Assembly: GCF_026151335.1 (NCBI RefSeq)
Contig: NZ_JAMQPP010000006.1
Origin: Leptospira_A soteropolitanensis
GTDB lineage: Bacteria > Spirochaetota > Leptospiria > Leptospirales > Leptospiraceae
Direction: 5' to 3' (one strand)
Length of the DNA stretch: 64,000 nucleotides
Shown in pieces: positions 33,945 through 42,797 of this stretch. Made by a program: the position numbers and the translations under genes. The notes below the pieces were generated by a model. That model was given only the letters and a program-made list of their open reading frames with translations, had not been told where the DNA came from and did not search any database. Within the stretch, counting starts at the first letter, position 1, and every line of letters begins with the position of its first letter.

Positions 33945-36900
33945 CTAAATTTGAGCGAATCGTTTCCGTCGGAAATATTTTATAATCTCTGAGTAAACTA
34001 CCATAACTATTGTTCCATGAAATGCGAAAACATATACATGCATAGGAATCGGAGCAAAATAGTATATAGAACTTAGGTTAGTATAAAAGAAAATCGAACA
34101 AAGAAACAAAGAAAATCCGATTCCGATCCAAATGATTTTATTGGAAAACAAATCCATCTGAAAAACAGATTCGGTTCTTGAACGTTTGCAAAGTACGTTT
34201 GCTATTTGTACAGTGATCGTTGGGAAAAAAAATGCGGTTAACGATTGAAGATACATTGGACTTGCATGAGCCATATTTAATCCCTCAGGAGAAAGTGGCA
34301 TCACACCATCACACTCTGTATATACAAAGTAAAAATAAGTAGTTAAACAAGAGAAAAACAAAATCATTCCTTCTACAAAGTAAGATCGTAAAATAAATCG
34401 AATAGAAATTAATTTTTCATTCCGATTCCTTGGTGGTCGGAACATAATCCCCTTTTCAGGTGGTTCGGCTCCTAAACCCATCGCTGGAATTAAATCAGTG
34501 CCGACATCGACCGCAAGAACACCCATAACAGTCATAAGCAAAGGAAAACCTGGTATCAATGCCCAAAGTAAAAAAGGAATTAGCTCTTGTGGATTTGAGT
34601 TCAAAACGTACGCAGAAAATTTTCTAATATTATCAAAAACTCCTCTTCCTTCCTCAATTGCATCAACGATAGTCGCAAAATCATCGTCGACAATAATCAT
34701 CCTAGCCGCTTCTTTAGCAACTTCTGTCCCCCGTTTTCCCATTGCAATTCCAATGTCCGCTTTTTTCAATGCGGGACCATCGTTGACTCCATCCCCAGTA
34801 ACAGCAACTATTTCACCTAACTTCTGCAGCATGGTAACTATTCGTAGTTTTTGCGATGGAGATACCCTTGCAAAAATAGGTTCCCCTTTTCTGATCCATT
34901 CCTTGAGAGAGGCGTCATTCATTTTATCTAATTCGACTCCAGTGATGACAACAGGACTTTCTCCTCCAATACCTATGGACCGTCCAACAGATTCAGCCGT
35001 AAGCGGATGATCGCCGGTAATCATTAAAATTCGAATCCCTGCCGTGTGGCATTTTGCAATTGCTTCAGGAACTTTGGGACGAACAGGATCAGCAAGACAA
35101 CAATGACCTAAGTAAACCATCTTGGATTCAATTGAATCTTGACTCCAAGATGAATTTTCCTCGTTTACGAGTTTATATGCAAAAGAAAGAACGCGGTAAC
35201 CTTGGCTTGCAGAATGGTCAGATGCCTTCTTAAGATTCAATCGTTTAGTTTCATCCAACAAAACTACTGAACCATTCTCATAAACATGTGTACAAATTGA
35301 AAGAATTTCTACTGGACCACCCTTTGCATAAGCAGTGGTAAAGTTATTCGATTTTACTACAACGCTCATTCGTTTTCTTACTGATTCAAATGCATTCGTA
35401 TAAATTCGTTGTCCCTTTCTATCGTTTAACTTACTTTGTGATAAATACAACAAAGCAAGTTCGGTAGGATCACCGAAAGGAGTTGGATCTAAACTTGCGT
35501 TATTACAATAGTAACCGCAACTTAGAAAAGCTTGGTTACCTTCTTTTTTTTCTAATTCTTGAGGTGTAAATGATGAAGAATCGAAATAAACTTCAATCAC
35601 ACGCATTTGATTTTGTGTTAATGTACCCGTTTTATCCGAACAAATAACAGTAGTACATCCCAATGTTTCGACGCTGGAAAGATCTTTTAAGATTGCATTC
35701 CTTTTGGCCATCCGTGAAACACCTAACGCCAAAGAAAGTGTTACTGTTGGCAATAAACCTTCTGGAACATTCGCGACAAAAATTCCGATAAAGAAAATGA
35801 AAGCTTGTACAAAACTGAGTCCTGCAACCAAATATCCCAGAACAAGAAAAACAATACCAACCACAAAGGCAAATAACGAAATAGAAATAACTGTTTGTCT
35901 CAATTGTTTTTGCAATGGACTTTCTTCTCGTTTGATTTTGGAAGTGATCCCAGCAATTTGACCAATTTCTGTTGATTGGCCTGTACCAAAAACAATGGCT
36001 TTCGATTTTCCTTTTATTAAAGAACTGCCCGCAAAAAGGATATTTGGCATTTCCAACCAAAGAAACTTTCCTTCTAAAACGATTTCACTATCTGACTTAT
36101 AACGCCTTGCAGATGTAGACTCTCCCGTTAAAGAAGAATTATCAACTTCAACGTCCTCTGATTCTATAATTCTACAATCGGCAGGAACAATATCGCCTTC
36201 TGAAAGGACGATCAAATCACCGGGAACAATTTCATCTGCAGGAACTGTTGTTGTAATCCCATCGCGAATCACAGGACATTCCTGAGCGAGTAACTTACGT
36301 AATGCCTCCACTGCATGATCTGATTTAGATTCTTGAAAAAAAGAAAAAATACCATTGATGATAACTACAATAAAGATAGCGATCCCCAATTCTGGCATAT
36401 CTACGCCGGGTACAAAACATAGAGCAATAGCAACCCATAACAAAACAGCGAATAAACTAAAAAAACTTCGAAACAATTTCCAAATAACTGGAGTAGACTT
36501 TTCTTTTTCAATTGCGTTTTTGCCAAAAGTTTTTAAGCGAATCTTTGCTTCAGATTGATTTAAACCATTTAGTAAATCTGTTTGTAATTCGAATGCAATC
36601 TGGGACTGGTTTAGATTTTTATAACTTGGTTTCATGTCCGATTCACCACGTTGCACCACAGAAAGAACTTTTGATTCAGAATCACATTTTAACAATTCAT
36701 CAAAAATTTGAGGGAGTAATGAAGAAAGACCATGTAACAGTCGCAAATGCAAGGAAGGTTGTGTTTCTGGAATGATTTGGAATACAACCAATTGAACAAA
36801 TCGTTCCCCCATAAGAATCCCTTGAGGAATCAAAAACAAAAAAACTTCGGGAGTTTTAATATGTAAGGAGCGAAAATGCGGAATTAAAATATGAGGTCCA

Positions 36901-37079
36901 AGGTCTCCGAATAAACTGTCTGGGAAGGACTGTATACGATTTTGTAAATCCTCCTTAAATGGTCCTTCATCCATTTTCCGTAACAACTCAAAACTTACAT
37001 CCTCCCATTTTTTTGCTTTAGGAAGAATATGAATTGAGTTTACGTTTAAATATTCAAGGAGCATACTCCAATCAAACAA
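33945..37079 (-). CDS. P2-type cation ATPase with N-terminal PTS EIIA-like domain
   Basis: 1044 residues. The first 140 look like a fructose-type PTS EIIA domain: WEDVSFELLRKM, GPHILIPHFRS with H68 at the position of the phosphorylated histidine, and VQLVVFQIIPE followed by HLRLLHGLSSLL. Then comes a complete P2 ATPase: TGES at 318-321, the M4 motif ANVPEGLLPTVT, phospho-acceptor D482 in SDKTGTLTQNQ, hinge GDGVNDGPALKKADIGIAMG and M6-like VDVGTDLIPAMGLGAEPPE. NVPEGLL and VDVGTDLIPA resemble Na+/K+-ATPase-type (P2C) pumps more than SERCA. Ion specificity is inferred. Confidence 0.85.
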   Translation of the reverse strand: MFDWSMLLEYLNVNSIHILPKAKKWEDVSFELLRKMDEGPFKEDLQNRIQSFPDSLFGDLGPHILIPHFRSLHIKTPEVFLFLIPQGILMGERFVQLVVFQIIPETQPSLHLRLLHGLSSLLPQIFDELLKCDSESKVLSVVQRGESDMKPSYKNLNQSQIAFELQTDLLNGLNQSEAKIRLKTFGKNAIEKEKSTPVIWKLFRSFFSLFAVLLWVAIALCFVPGVDMPELGIAIFIVVIINGIFSFFQESKSDHAVEALRKLLAQECPVIRDGITTTVPADEIVPGDLIVLSEGDIVPADCRIIESEDVEVDNSSLTGESTSARRYKSDSEIVLEGKFLWLEMPNILFAGSSLIKGKSKAIVFGTGQSTEIGQIAGITSKIKREESPLQKQLRQTVISISLFAFVVGIVFLVLGYLVAGLSFVQAFIFFIGIFVANVPEGLLPTVTLSLALGVSRMAKRNAILKDLSSVETLGCTTVICSDKTGTLTQNQMRVIEVYFDSSSFTPQELEKKEGNQAFLSCGYYCNNASLDPTPFGDPTELALLYLSQSKLNDRKGQRIYTNAFESVRKRMSVVVKSNNFTTAYAKGGPVEILSICTHVYENGSVVLLDETKRLNLKKASDHSASQGYRVLSFAYKLVNEENSSWSQDSIESKMVYLGHCCLADPVRPKVPEAIAKCHTAGIRILMITGDHPLTAESVGRSIGIGGESPVVITGVELDKMNDASLKEWIRKGEPIFARVSPSQKLRIVTMLQKLGEIVAVTGDGVNDGPALKKADIGIAMGKRGTEVAKEAARMIIVDDDFATIVDAIEEGRGVFDNIRKFSAYVLNSNPQELIPFLLWALIPGFPLLMTVMGVLAVDVGTDLIPAMGLGAEPPEKGIMFRPPRNRNEKLISIRFILRSYFVEGMILFFSCLTTYFYFVYTECDGVMPLSPEGLNMAHASPMYLQSLTAFFFPTITVQIANVLCKRSRTESVFQMDLFSNKIIWIGIGFSLFLCSIFFYTNLSSIYYFAPIPMHVYVFAFHGTIVMVVYSEIIKYFRRKRFAQI

Positions 37080-37157
37080 CGAACAAAAGGAGATTCTATC
37101 AAAATATAAATTTCTTTCCGAAAAAAATCACAACGAAACTTAAGTTGTCTCCAGATC

Positions 37158-37583
37158 TTACTGAAAGATATCTCTGGGTGCTTTCGGGTATCGCGATTGG
37201 ATACCTTCCCACCAAACATCTGTACTAAATGCAGCAGATTCCGAAATTTGCCATTTCCCGTTTGTTTTTTTGAATAAAGCTTCGACATGGCAACAATCAT
37301 AGGCCATTTCTTCAGACAAAGAAATTTCTTTCCCGTCCTTTCTCTGGGCCGTTCCGCGAAACCAAGCATAATCTCCAGAAACTTTAAAATGTTCTACTAC
37401 AAATATGAATTCTAGTTTAAACTCATTTGATAGTTTTGTTCGTAAAAGATCTAAAAGATAGCTACGTTCCTTTTCATTCGAACTTGTTTTCGTTTTGTAA
37501 TTTAATACGGGAGTCTCTGCAAAAACTCCTAACCCAAAAACTAGAATCATTCCAACAATAAACAGCCGGCTTTTAAAACGCAT
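37158..37583 (-). CDS. Exported small protein, 141 aa
   Basis: A signal peptide (LFIVGMILVFGLGVFA) is followed by a mature domain resembling an NTF2/SnoaL-like or DUF4440-type fold: LEFIFVVEHFKVSGDYAWFR, a KDGKEIS turn and a final strand NGKWQISESAAFSTDVWW. A CCHVEALF segment provides two adjacent cysteines. I cannot name a specific family. It starts 6 bases after the end of the SDR gene on the same strand, so the two are probably co-transcribed. Confidence 0.65.
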   Translation of the reverse strand: MRFKSRLFIVGMILVFGLGVFAETPVLNYKTKTSSNEKERSYLLDLLRTKLSNEFKLEFIFVVEHFKVSGDYAWFRGTAQRKDGKEISLSEEMAYDCCHVEALFKKTNGKWQISESAAFSTDVWWEGIQSRYPKAPRDIFQ

Positions 37584-37589
37584 CTTATT

Positions 37590-38393
37590 CTACCTAACCT
37601 TTGCATTTTGAATCATTTTGAAAAATAACGATGGGTATAACATCTGCAAAGCCAGTCCGAATTTTTCTTTGATACCAGCAATCACAACTTCTCTTTGTTT
37701 ATTTGCAATCGCATGTAAAATCCTATGCGCACACAGTTGAACTGGCAAACCTGCTGCAATCACAGAATCCATAGTTCCTGTTGAGGAACCGTCTCCCTTC
37801 AATGCATTTTTAGAAATATTAGTTTGGATAAAACCTGGGTAAACCATTGTTACGAAAATTCCAGACTTTTCTTCTTCCGACCGTAATGAATGAAAAAAGC
37901 CAACTAACGCGAATTTGGAGGCAGAATAAGCAGATCGAAGTGGACTGCCAATTTTTCCTGCAACACTAGAAATTACGGCGAAATATACTTCCTTTTTGCC
38001 TAAAATTTCTGGAATCATAGCTCGAGTCATTTCTGCGGCACCATAAAAATTCGTATTCATGATTTTTTCTAGTGTCACTAAATCGGTTTCTTTTGTTAAG
38101 GAACGTTGGCTGATTCCGCCATTATGAATGACTACCTTGGGAATTCCATACTTCTGCAAACAACGTTTAGCAAAATCTCCAGCAGATTTGTAATCTTCTA
38201 AATCTAATTTCTCTACCGCATAACGCCCTTTTTCTAAGTGAAGTTCTTTAACAATCGCTTCTAAATCTTTTACTTTCCGGGATGCAAGTAAAACTTTTGC
38301 ATTTTGTTTATAAGCTTGTATGACTAGTTCTTTTCCAATCCCTGAAGATGCTCCCGTAATCCAAACCCATTCGTCTTTATAAAATTGATTCAT
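37590..38393 (-). CDS. Short-chain dehydrogenase/reductase
   Basis: A classical NAD(P)-dependent SDR of 267 residues. TGASSGIG is the nucleotide-binding motif, HNGGISQRS corresponds to NAG, and the catalytic set is a serine in VISSVAGKIG and Y-x-x-x-K in YSASKFA. The ATG at 38393 is preferred because an AAAGGTG site lies 7 bases upstream; a GTG three codons earlier is the alternative. Substrate unknown; a C-terminal hydrophobic segment (FGLALQMLYPSLFFKM) may associate with membrane. Confidence 0.92.
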   Translation of the reverse strand: MNQFYKDEWVWITGASSGIGKELVIQAYKQNAKVLLASRKVKDLEAIVKELHLEKGRYAVEKLDLEDYKSAGDFAKRCLQKYGIPKVVIHNGGISQRSLTKETDLVTLEKIMNTNFYGAAEMTRAMIPEILGKKEVYFAVISSVAGKIGSPLRSAYSASKFALVGFFHSLRSEEEKSGIFVTMVYPGFIQTNISKNALKGDGSSTGTMDSVIAAGLPVQLCAHRILHAIANKQREVVIAGIKEKFGLALQMLYPSLFFKMIQNAKVR

Positions 38394-38515
38394 ACGGCAC
38401 ACCTTTATCCTTTGTTCCCTTTTGCTATGGTTTCGTCCGAATACAAAATTCCCACAACTTGTTTTTCAATCGAAAAGGTATTTAAGAGATAAGAGAAATT
38501 TGGAATAGAAGATCC

Positions 38516-38556
38516 AAAAAACCGAGTCCCGAGGATCGAAACCGCATAGGACTCAG
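38516..38556 (-). terminator. Intrinsic terminator downstream of the ceramidase gene
   Basis: Read on the minus strand, CTGAGTCC (38556-38549) pairs with GGACTCGG (38529-38522) including one G-T pair, and is followed by a run of six T (38521-38516, interrupted by one base). It follows the ceramidase stop by about 45 bases. Confidence 0.6.
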
Positions 38557-38599
38557 TAAAAACGAGGCAGGAAATTTTATAGAACTAAAATTTTATTAC

Positions 38600-40612
38600 T
38601 TATATTCCAGACTCGGTGACTCGAAAACTGGGACATTCTATTCGGTAAGTAGATTTTTTCCCATCCGATCCAAGATATATTCCTTCATGTACCAAACGGT
38701 ATTCGCCAGGTTTTGTGTCCAAAGGAGTTTCCCAAATTAGATCCAGGCTTTCTTCAGCTCTAGCCCAAATGCCTCGTTTTTGATATAAAAATTTTGTATC
38801 AAAGTCAGCATCAGAACGAATCGGTTTCCAAGTAGAGTTCTCGAGTATTTCTACACCTAAATAAGATGGAACTTTCGGATAACCTACGTTAGGATTTGCT
38901 GCAGCCACTCGACAAGACACTACCTCTCCTTTTTCATATAACTCAGAATTTGGTTGGATCACCAAATGCGGTTTGTTTGAAACAACATCCGCGAATGGTA
39001 TTTTTAAAGGATGAATACGATCCGATAAATCCAAAGGCATAACAGTTGGTGCTTTTGTTTGGGTTCCATCTTTCAATTCTAGAGACATTTTATGAAATTC
39101 TTGCCTTAAAGCATTCAAACTCTGAGGTCCGTGTAAGGTATGGCCACCTTCATAATTTTGAGTAGAATATTCCTCAGGCGTAGTAATGTATCCGGAAAAA
39201 TCATTCGTTAAACCTGATAAAACAATTTCTGAAGTTTTATCTTTTAAAACAGATCTAACTTCATTTTTAAGTCGTCTACTGGACATTGTTGTGACTTCAT
39301 GAGGTAAAACCAAAATAGTTAAATCACCTAACATCGCCAATCCGTAAGGAAGAATTTGAGGTAAACTAGGAATTGGTTTTGTTTCACCCATTGGAAATAA
39401 AACAGCTTTTGGGTTTTGGCATTCCCTCAGTTCATCTGATGGAGATTGTAACATAAATTTGGCGATCCAATCGATATAAAACCTACGATTTTGATTCGTC
39501 ATCCCTTCGTGAAATAACCAATGTCCTCCGCCTTCTTCTGTAGATCCCGCAGCAAACGAATACCCATAAGCAGATGGGCAAGTAGTTTCAACCTTCCCTG
39601 TTCCAGAAAATTCACTGCTTACAGGATGATTACTCATATCAATGAATCGCTGTGTGAACGAAATTCCACCTGACAAACGCTTGCCTTCTGATTTTAATAT
39701 TTCTTGGCTTGCGACAAACTGTCTTTTACCAATAATAAAGCTACTCTCGTAAATATCTTTTCCTGGACCTGTATTGTTTAGATTCAGATTCGGAGAAACA
39801 TCTCCCTCGTTTGCCTGAGCAAAAATAGCAACATATTCGTTTAATCCTTGTTTTTTGGCCTCTGCCTCAGCAAGTAATGATGCAATTCCTTTATTGTCGG
39901 AAGAGATAAGTCGATTGTCAAAAGTAATATTCGTTGGATGAACTCCATACCAATTGACAAAACCGATAGGAACACCAAATACAGATACGCTGAGTTGTAA
40001 CATTTCACGATCAATATTATCAGAATATGATTTTCTTTCAGTTTCAGGATTAGCAAGGTAAGCAGAAAGACTTCTATTGACACCCGCTTCCTTTACCATT
40101 GCTTTTCCCAATGTTAACTCAGCTGGTTTCATTTTTTGATAAGCATCTTTTATCGACTCAAAAATTCCATCTCTTATAACTGCATAAGATTCTGAATAGA
40201 ACTCTTTTGAATAAAACGAAACTTCGGAGTAGTGAAAATGTCCAGCGGGACCACTATGTGTATGTGATGCATTGATTAGAACATTACCATAGTTAAACCC
40301 TGAATCTAATTCTGTTTGCAATCTTTTGACAACATCTCTTTGGATTTCAAAAGGGATTCCTCCCACTTCCGCCGTAACATAAGCTAAAAGTTTTTTGGTA
40401 CCTATGTCACGAATCACAAGAGAACGGGCAAACTGCCTTGTATGAATCCCAAGTCCCGTTTGGTCCTCTCTAGCATAACCCCAGAACATAACACCCACAG
40501 ACGGACCAGTGATGTCTTTTTTTGCCATAGCAGCAAGATACACCGGTTTCTCTTCCGACAGGAGTGGAAGAGAAAAACAAAAAAGAACGACGAAAGAAAT
40601 TCGAAACTTCAT
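38600..40612 (-). CDS. Neutral/alkaline ceramidase, exported
   Basis: A 670-residue protein with signal peptide (ISFVVLFCFSLPLLS). It matches the neutral ceramidase family: the opening AAMAKKDITGPSVGVMFWGY, zinc-binding histidines in NASHTHSGPAGHFHY, the nucleophile serine in ANEGDVSPNLN, and the C-terminal immunoglobulin-like domain (DLIWETPLDTKPGEYRLVHE). It should hydrolyse N-acyl sphingosine outside the cytoplasm. Length is near the family norm. It is monocistronic, followed by a terminator. Confidence 0.93.
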   Translation of the reverse strand: MKFRISFVVLFCFSLPLLSEEKPVYLAAMAKKDITGPSVGVMFWGYAREDQTGLGIHTRQFARSLVIRDIGTKKLLAYVTAEVGGIPFEIQRDVVKRLQTELDSGFNYGNVLINASHTHSGPAGHFHYSEVSFYSKEFYSESYAVIRDGIFESIKDAYQKMKPAELTLGKAMVKEAGVNRSLSAYLANPETERKSYSDNIDREMLQLSVSVFGVPIGFVNWYGVHPTNITFDNRLISSDNKGIASLLAEAEAKKQGLNEYVAIFAQANEGDVSPNLNLNNTGPGKDIYESSFIIGKRQFVASQEILKSEGKRLSGGISFTQRFIDMSNHPVSSEFSGTGKVETTCPSAYGYSFAAGSTEEGGGHWLFHEGMTNQNRRFYIDWIAKFMLQSPSDELRECQNPKAVLFPMGETKPIPSLPQILPYGLAMLGDLTILVLPHEVTTMSSRRLKNEVRSVLKDKTSEIVLSGLTNDFSGYITTPEEYSTQNYEGGHTLHGPQSLNALRQEFHKMSLELKDGTQTKAPTVMPLDLSDRIHPLKIPFADVVSNKPHLVIQPNSELYEKGEVVSCRVAAANPNVGYPKVPSYLGVEILENSTWKPIRSDADFDTKFLYQKRGIWARAEESLDLIWETPLDTKPGEYRLVHEGIYLGSDGKKSTYRIECPSFRVTESGI

Positions 40613-40843
40613 CTTTCAAACTCTAAAGAGCTTCCTTTTCCTTGTCAATCCCGAACAATTGTCGACTAATTTCTGATATCAATCTCAGGGAAAGTTACGT
40701 TTTTCCGGGCTGATTTTAAAATTTGTCTAAAAAAGGCAAAAAGTTTTACCGGTGGTTCGGTTCCAAAATGCCTCTGAAGAAAGGAAGGACGAAACAAGGA
40801 AACCTAAAGAAATTGGAAAATACTGAACTATAAGGAAGTGGCT

Positions 40844-41167
40844 GTGTTTTCTTTACTCCAAACAAAACTAGGACGATTTCGTATTCTGGCTTTTTTAGAA
40901 GGTCTTTCTTTTCTCACGATTCTTTTTGTTACCATGCCTCTCAAATACATATATAAAAACCCGGAACCAAACAAAATTGTGGGACTCATTCATGGTTTAT
41001 TATTCCTTTTGTATTTAGTAGAATTGTTTCAAGTCAAAGTAGAGTTAGAATGGAAAACGAAAAAAACTTTGTTAGCGGCGCTCGCATCCGTTGTTCCCTT
41101 CGGAACTTTTATTGCAGAAAAATATCTTTATTTAAAATCCGATTCCGAAAGTTCAAAAGAATCCTAA
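40844..41167 (+). CDS. DUF3817-type membrane protein
   Basis: A 107-residue protein with three hydrophobic helices (LAFLEGLSFLTILFVTMPLK, IHGLLFLLYLVELFQV, LLAALASVVPFGTFIAEKYL), the DUF3817 layout. The GTG at 40844 is preferred because an AAGGAA site is 7 bases upstream; the GTG at 40838 would be only one base from it. It overlaps the next gene by more than 100 bases if that gene starts at its first ATG. Confidence 0.8.
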   Translation: MFSLLQTKLGRFRILAFLEGLSFLTILFVTMPLKYIYKNPEPNKIVGLIHGLLFLLYLVELFQVKVELEWKTKKTLLAALASVVPFGTFIAEKYLYLKSDSESSKES

Positions 41168-42708
41168 GCTTTTTTCAAAATACAAAAGTATTTTTTTTCC
41201 TATGTAGCTTTAGTTTTTTTGCGAATCTAAACGCAGCACCAAAGAAAGAAAGTCCAAAACCAAATTTGGTAAAACCTACTACGTCTTCTCTATCTAACAT
41301 TGAGAAGACCGAGCCAATACCTAAAGACCAATACCAAATCCGTTTGATTATGGAAAACGACGCATTTGGAGGTTTTTCGGATCAATATTATACAAATGGA
41401 TCACGTTTGGAATTTAACAAATCTGCAGGAGAAACCAATCCTACCCGAAGAATTTTAAGTTATTGGAATGATTTATTTTTCACGCCATCAAAAACGACCA
41501 AATATCTTCAAGGATTTGCACTTGGCCAAGAATTTTATACACCAACTAATATAGAAAAAGCGGATGTATCTTATGGAGACAGACCTTATGCTAGCCGAGC
41601 ATATTTTAGTAATTCATTAACAACTGCTACGGAAGATACAAGTATTACTACGGAACTAGAAGTTGGAATGATCGGACCTTCTGTCGGTGGGAAATCGGCA
41701 CAAATGAATTTTCACAACTTTATTGGCTCACCTACCCCACAAGGTTGGGACACACAAATTCCAAATTCTTATTCTGGTGCACTTCGTACGGATGTAAGAA
41801 AGTTTCATCATCGATTTTTTGGAACCCAGTATAATTTGAACTTAGGAAATATTCAAGCCGATGCATCTTTTGGTCTTATCTTTCGATTTGGTAACGTAGA
41901 CAAAACACCGGGGCCAGGAAGTTCTGCATTACAACCAGGTCCTCCTATCCTTCATGAAGATGGCAAAGGTTATTGGTATTTCTATGTGAACCCAGGTGGA
42001 ACTTTTCAATTTTATAATGCAACTATCCAAGGTTTGATGGGATCAGACAAATCCTATAAAACACAAAATAGAAGTACTGCCTTTAGCAATTGGGATAATT
42101 ACTTAAATAATCCAACACGAGAAGCAGGTGAAAGAGAGATTCAATACAGAGCTTTAGCAGAAGATAATGGAAAAAATTCCTTACAAAGATATATTTTGTT
42201 TAATGAATTCTTAGTAAAAGGGACGAATAACCCTTATAATATTGGGCTTAACTATCTATTATTTAATAATATTTTTAACGGAGCCGAGGACATCGAGAAA
42301 TCGACACGTTTATTCCTTTTAAATAATTTAGCAGAACAATGGGATCAAATGCCAGATAACGCTCGTGCTTTGGCAATATATTCTATTTTTCGCCCTGAAG
42401 GCGGAAAGTTACCGCCACAAATACGACTTTATTCTTACGAAGTGTTATCTCAATTTATCTTGGACCCAAAACAAAGAGAAATATTATTACAACTATTACG
42501 CGATGAAATTGAATTCAGAGATGAAAAAACGTATGTTGCCGATTTGAAACGAGCTGTTGGTTTTATCAAGGCAGGATTTGTATCCGTATCCAATACGGGC
42601 TTTCTAGCAGGCATTCATTATAACTATCAAACGATCGACTTCCAATCGGGCAAGGGATTACCACAGCAACACCAGTGGTTAGGTTTCCAATTAGGGAAAG
42701 TCTTTTAA
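41050..42708 (+). CDS. LpxR-like outer-membrane lipid A deacylase family protein with inserted helical region
   Basis: The domain starts near residue 97 with IMENDAFGGFSDQYYTNGSR, matching the N-D and T-N-G catalytic/calcium region of LpxR (DUF2219), followed by ALGQEFYTPTN, DRPYASRAYF and GWDTQIPNSYSG. The start is uncertain: the ATG at 41050 lies inside the DUF3817 gene and gives a long basic stretch before the signal-like segment VFFFLCSFSFFANLNA; no other ATG lies before the domain. A helical stretch of roughly 150 residues (RALAEDNGKNSLQRYILFNE to RDEKTYVADLKRAVGFIKAG) interrupts the barrel before its last strands. LpxR enzymes are about 320 residues. Confidence 0.72.
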   Translation: MENEKNFVSGARIRCSLRNFYCRKISLFKIRFRKFKRILSFFQNTKVFFFLCSFSFFANLNAAPKKESPKPNLVKPTTSSLSNIEKTEPIPKDQYQIRLIMENDAFGGFSDQYYTNGSRLEFNKSAGETNPTRRILSYWNDLFFTPSKTTKYLQGFALGQEFYTPTNIEKADVSYGDRPYASRAYFSNSLTTATEDTSITTELEVGMIGPSVGGKSAQMNFHNFIGSPTPQGWDTQIPNSYSGALRTDVRKFHHRFFGTQYNLNLGNIQADASFGLIFRFGNVDKTPGPGSSALQPGPPILHEDGKGYWYFYVNPGGTFQFYNATIQGLMGSDKSYKTQNRSTAFSNWDNYLNNPTREAGEREIQYRALAEDNGKNSLQRYILFNEFLVKGTNNPYNIGLNYLLFNNIFNGAEDIEKSTRLFLLNNLAEQWDQMPDNARALAIYSIFRPEGGKLPPQIRLYSYEVLSQFILDPKQREILLQLLRDEIEFRDEKTYVADLKRAVGFIKAGFVSVSNTGFLAGIHYNYQTIDFQSGKGLPQQHQWLGFQLGKVF

Positions 42709-42797
42709 AGAATGTAATTAGATCCGCTATCAAAGAAAATAGAGCGAGAGTATAAATTTTTGTCGCCAGCCAACCTATCCTTCTCCGACACTATGCG

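Noticed and set aside
34498..35010. 170-codon open frame antisense to the cation ATPase
   Set aside because: It mirrors the conserved ATPase hinge region and has no independent features.
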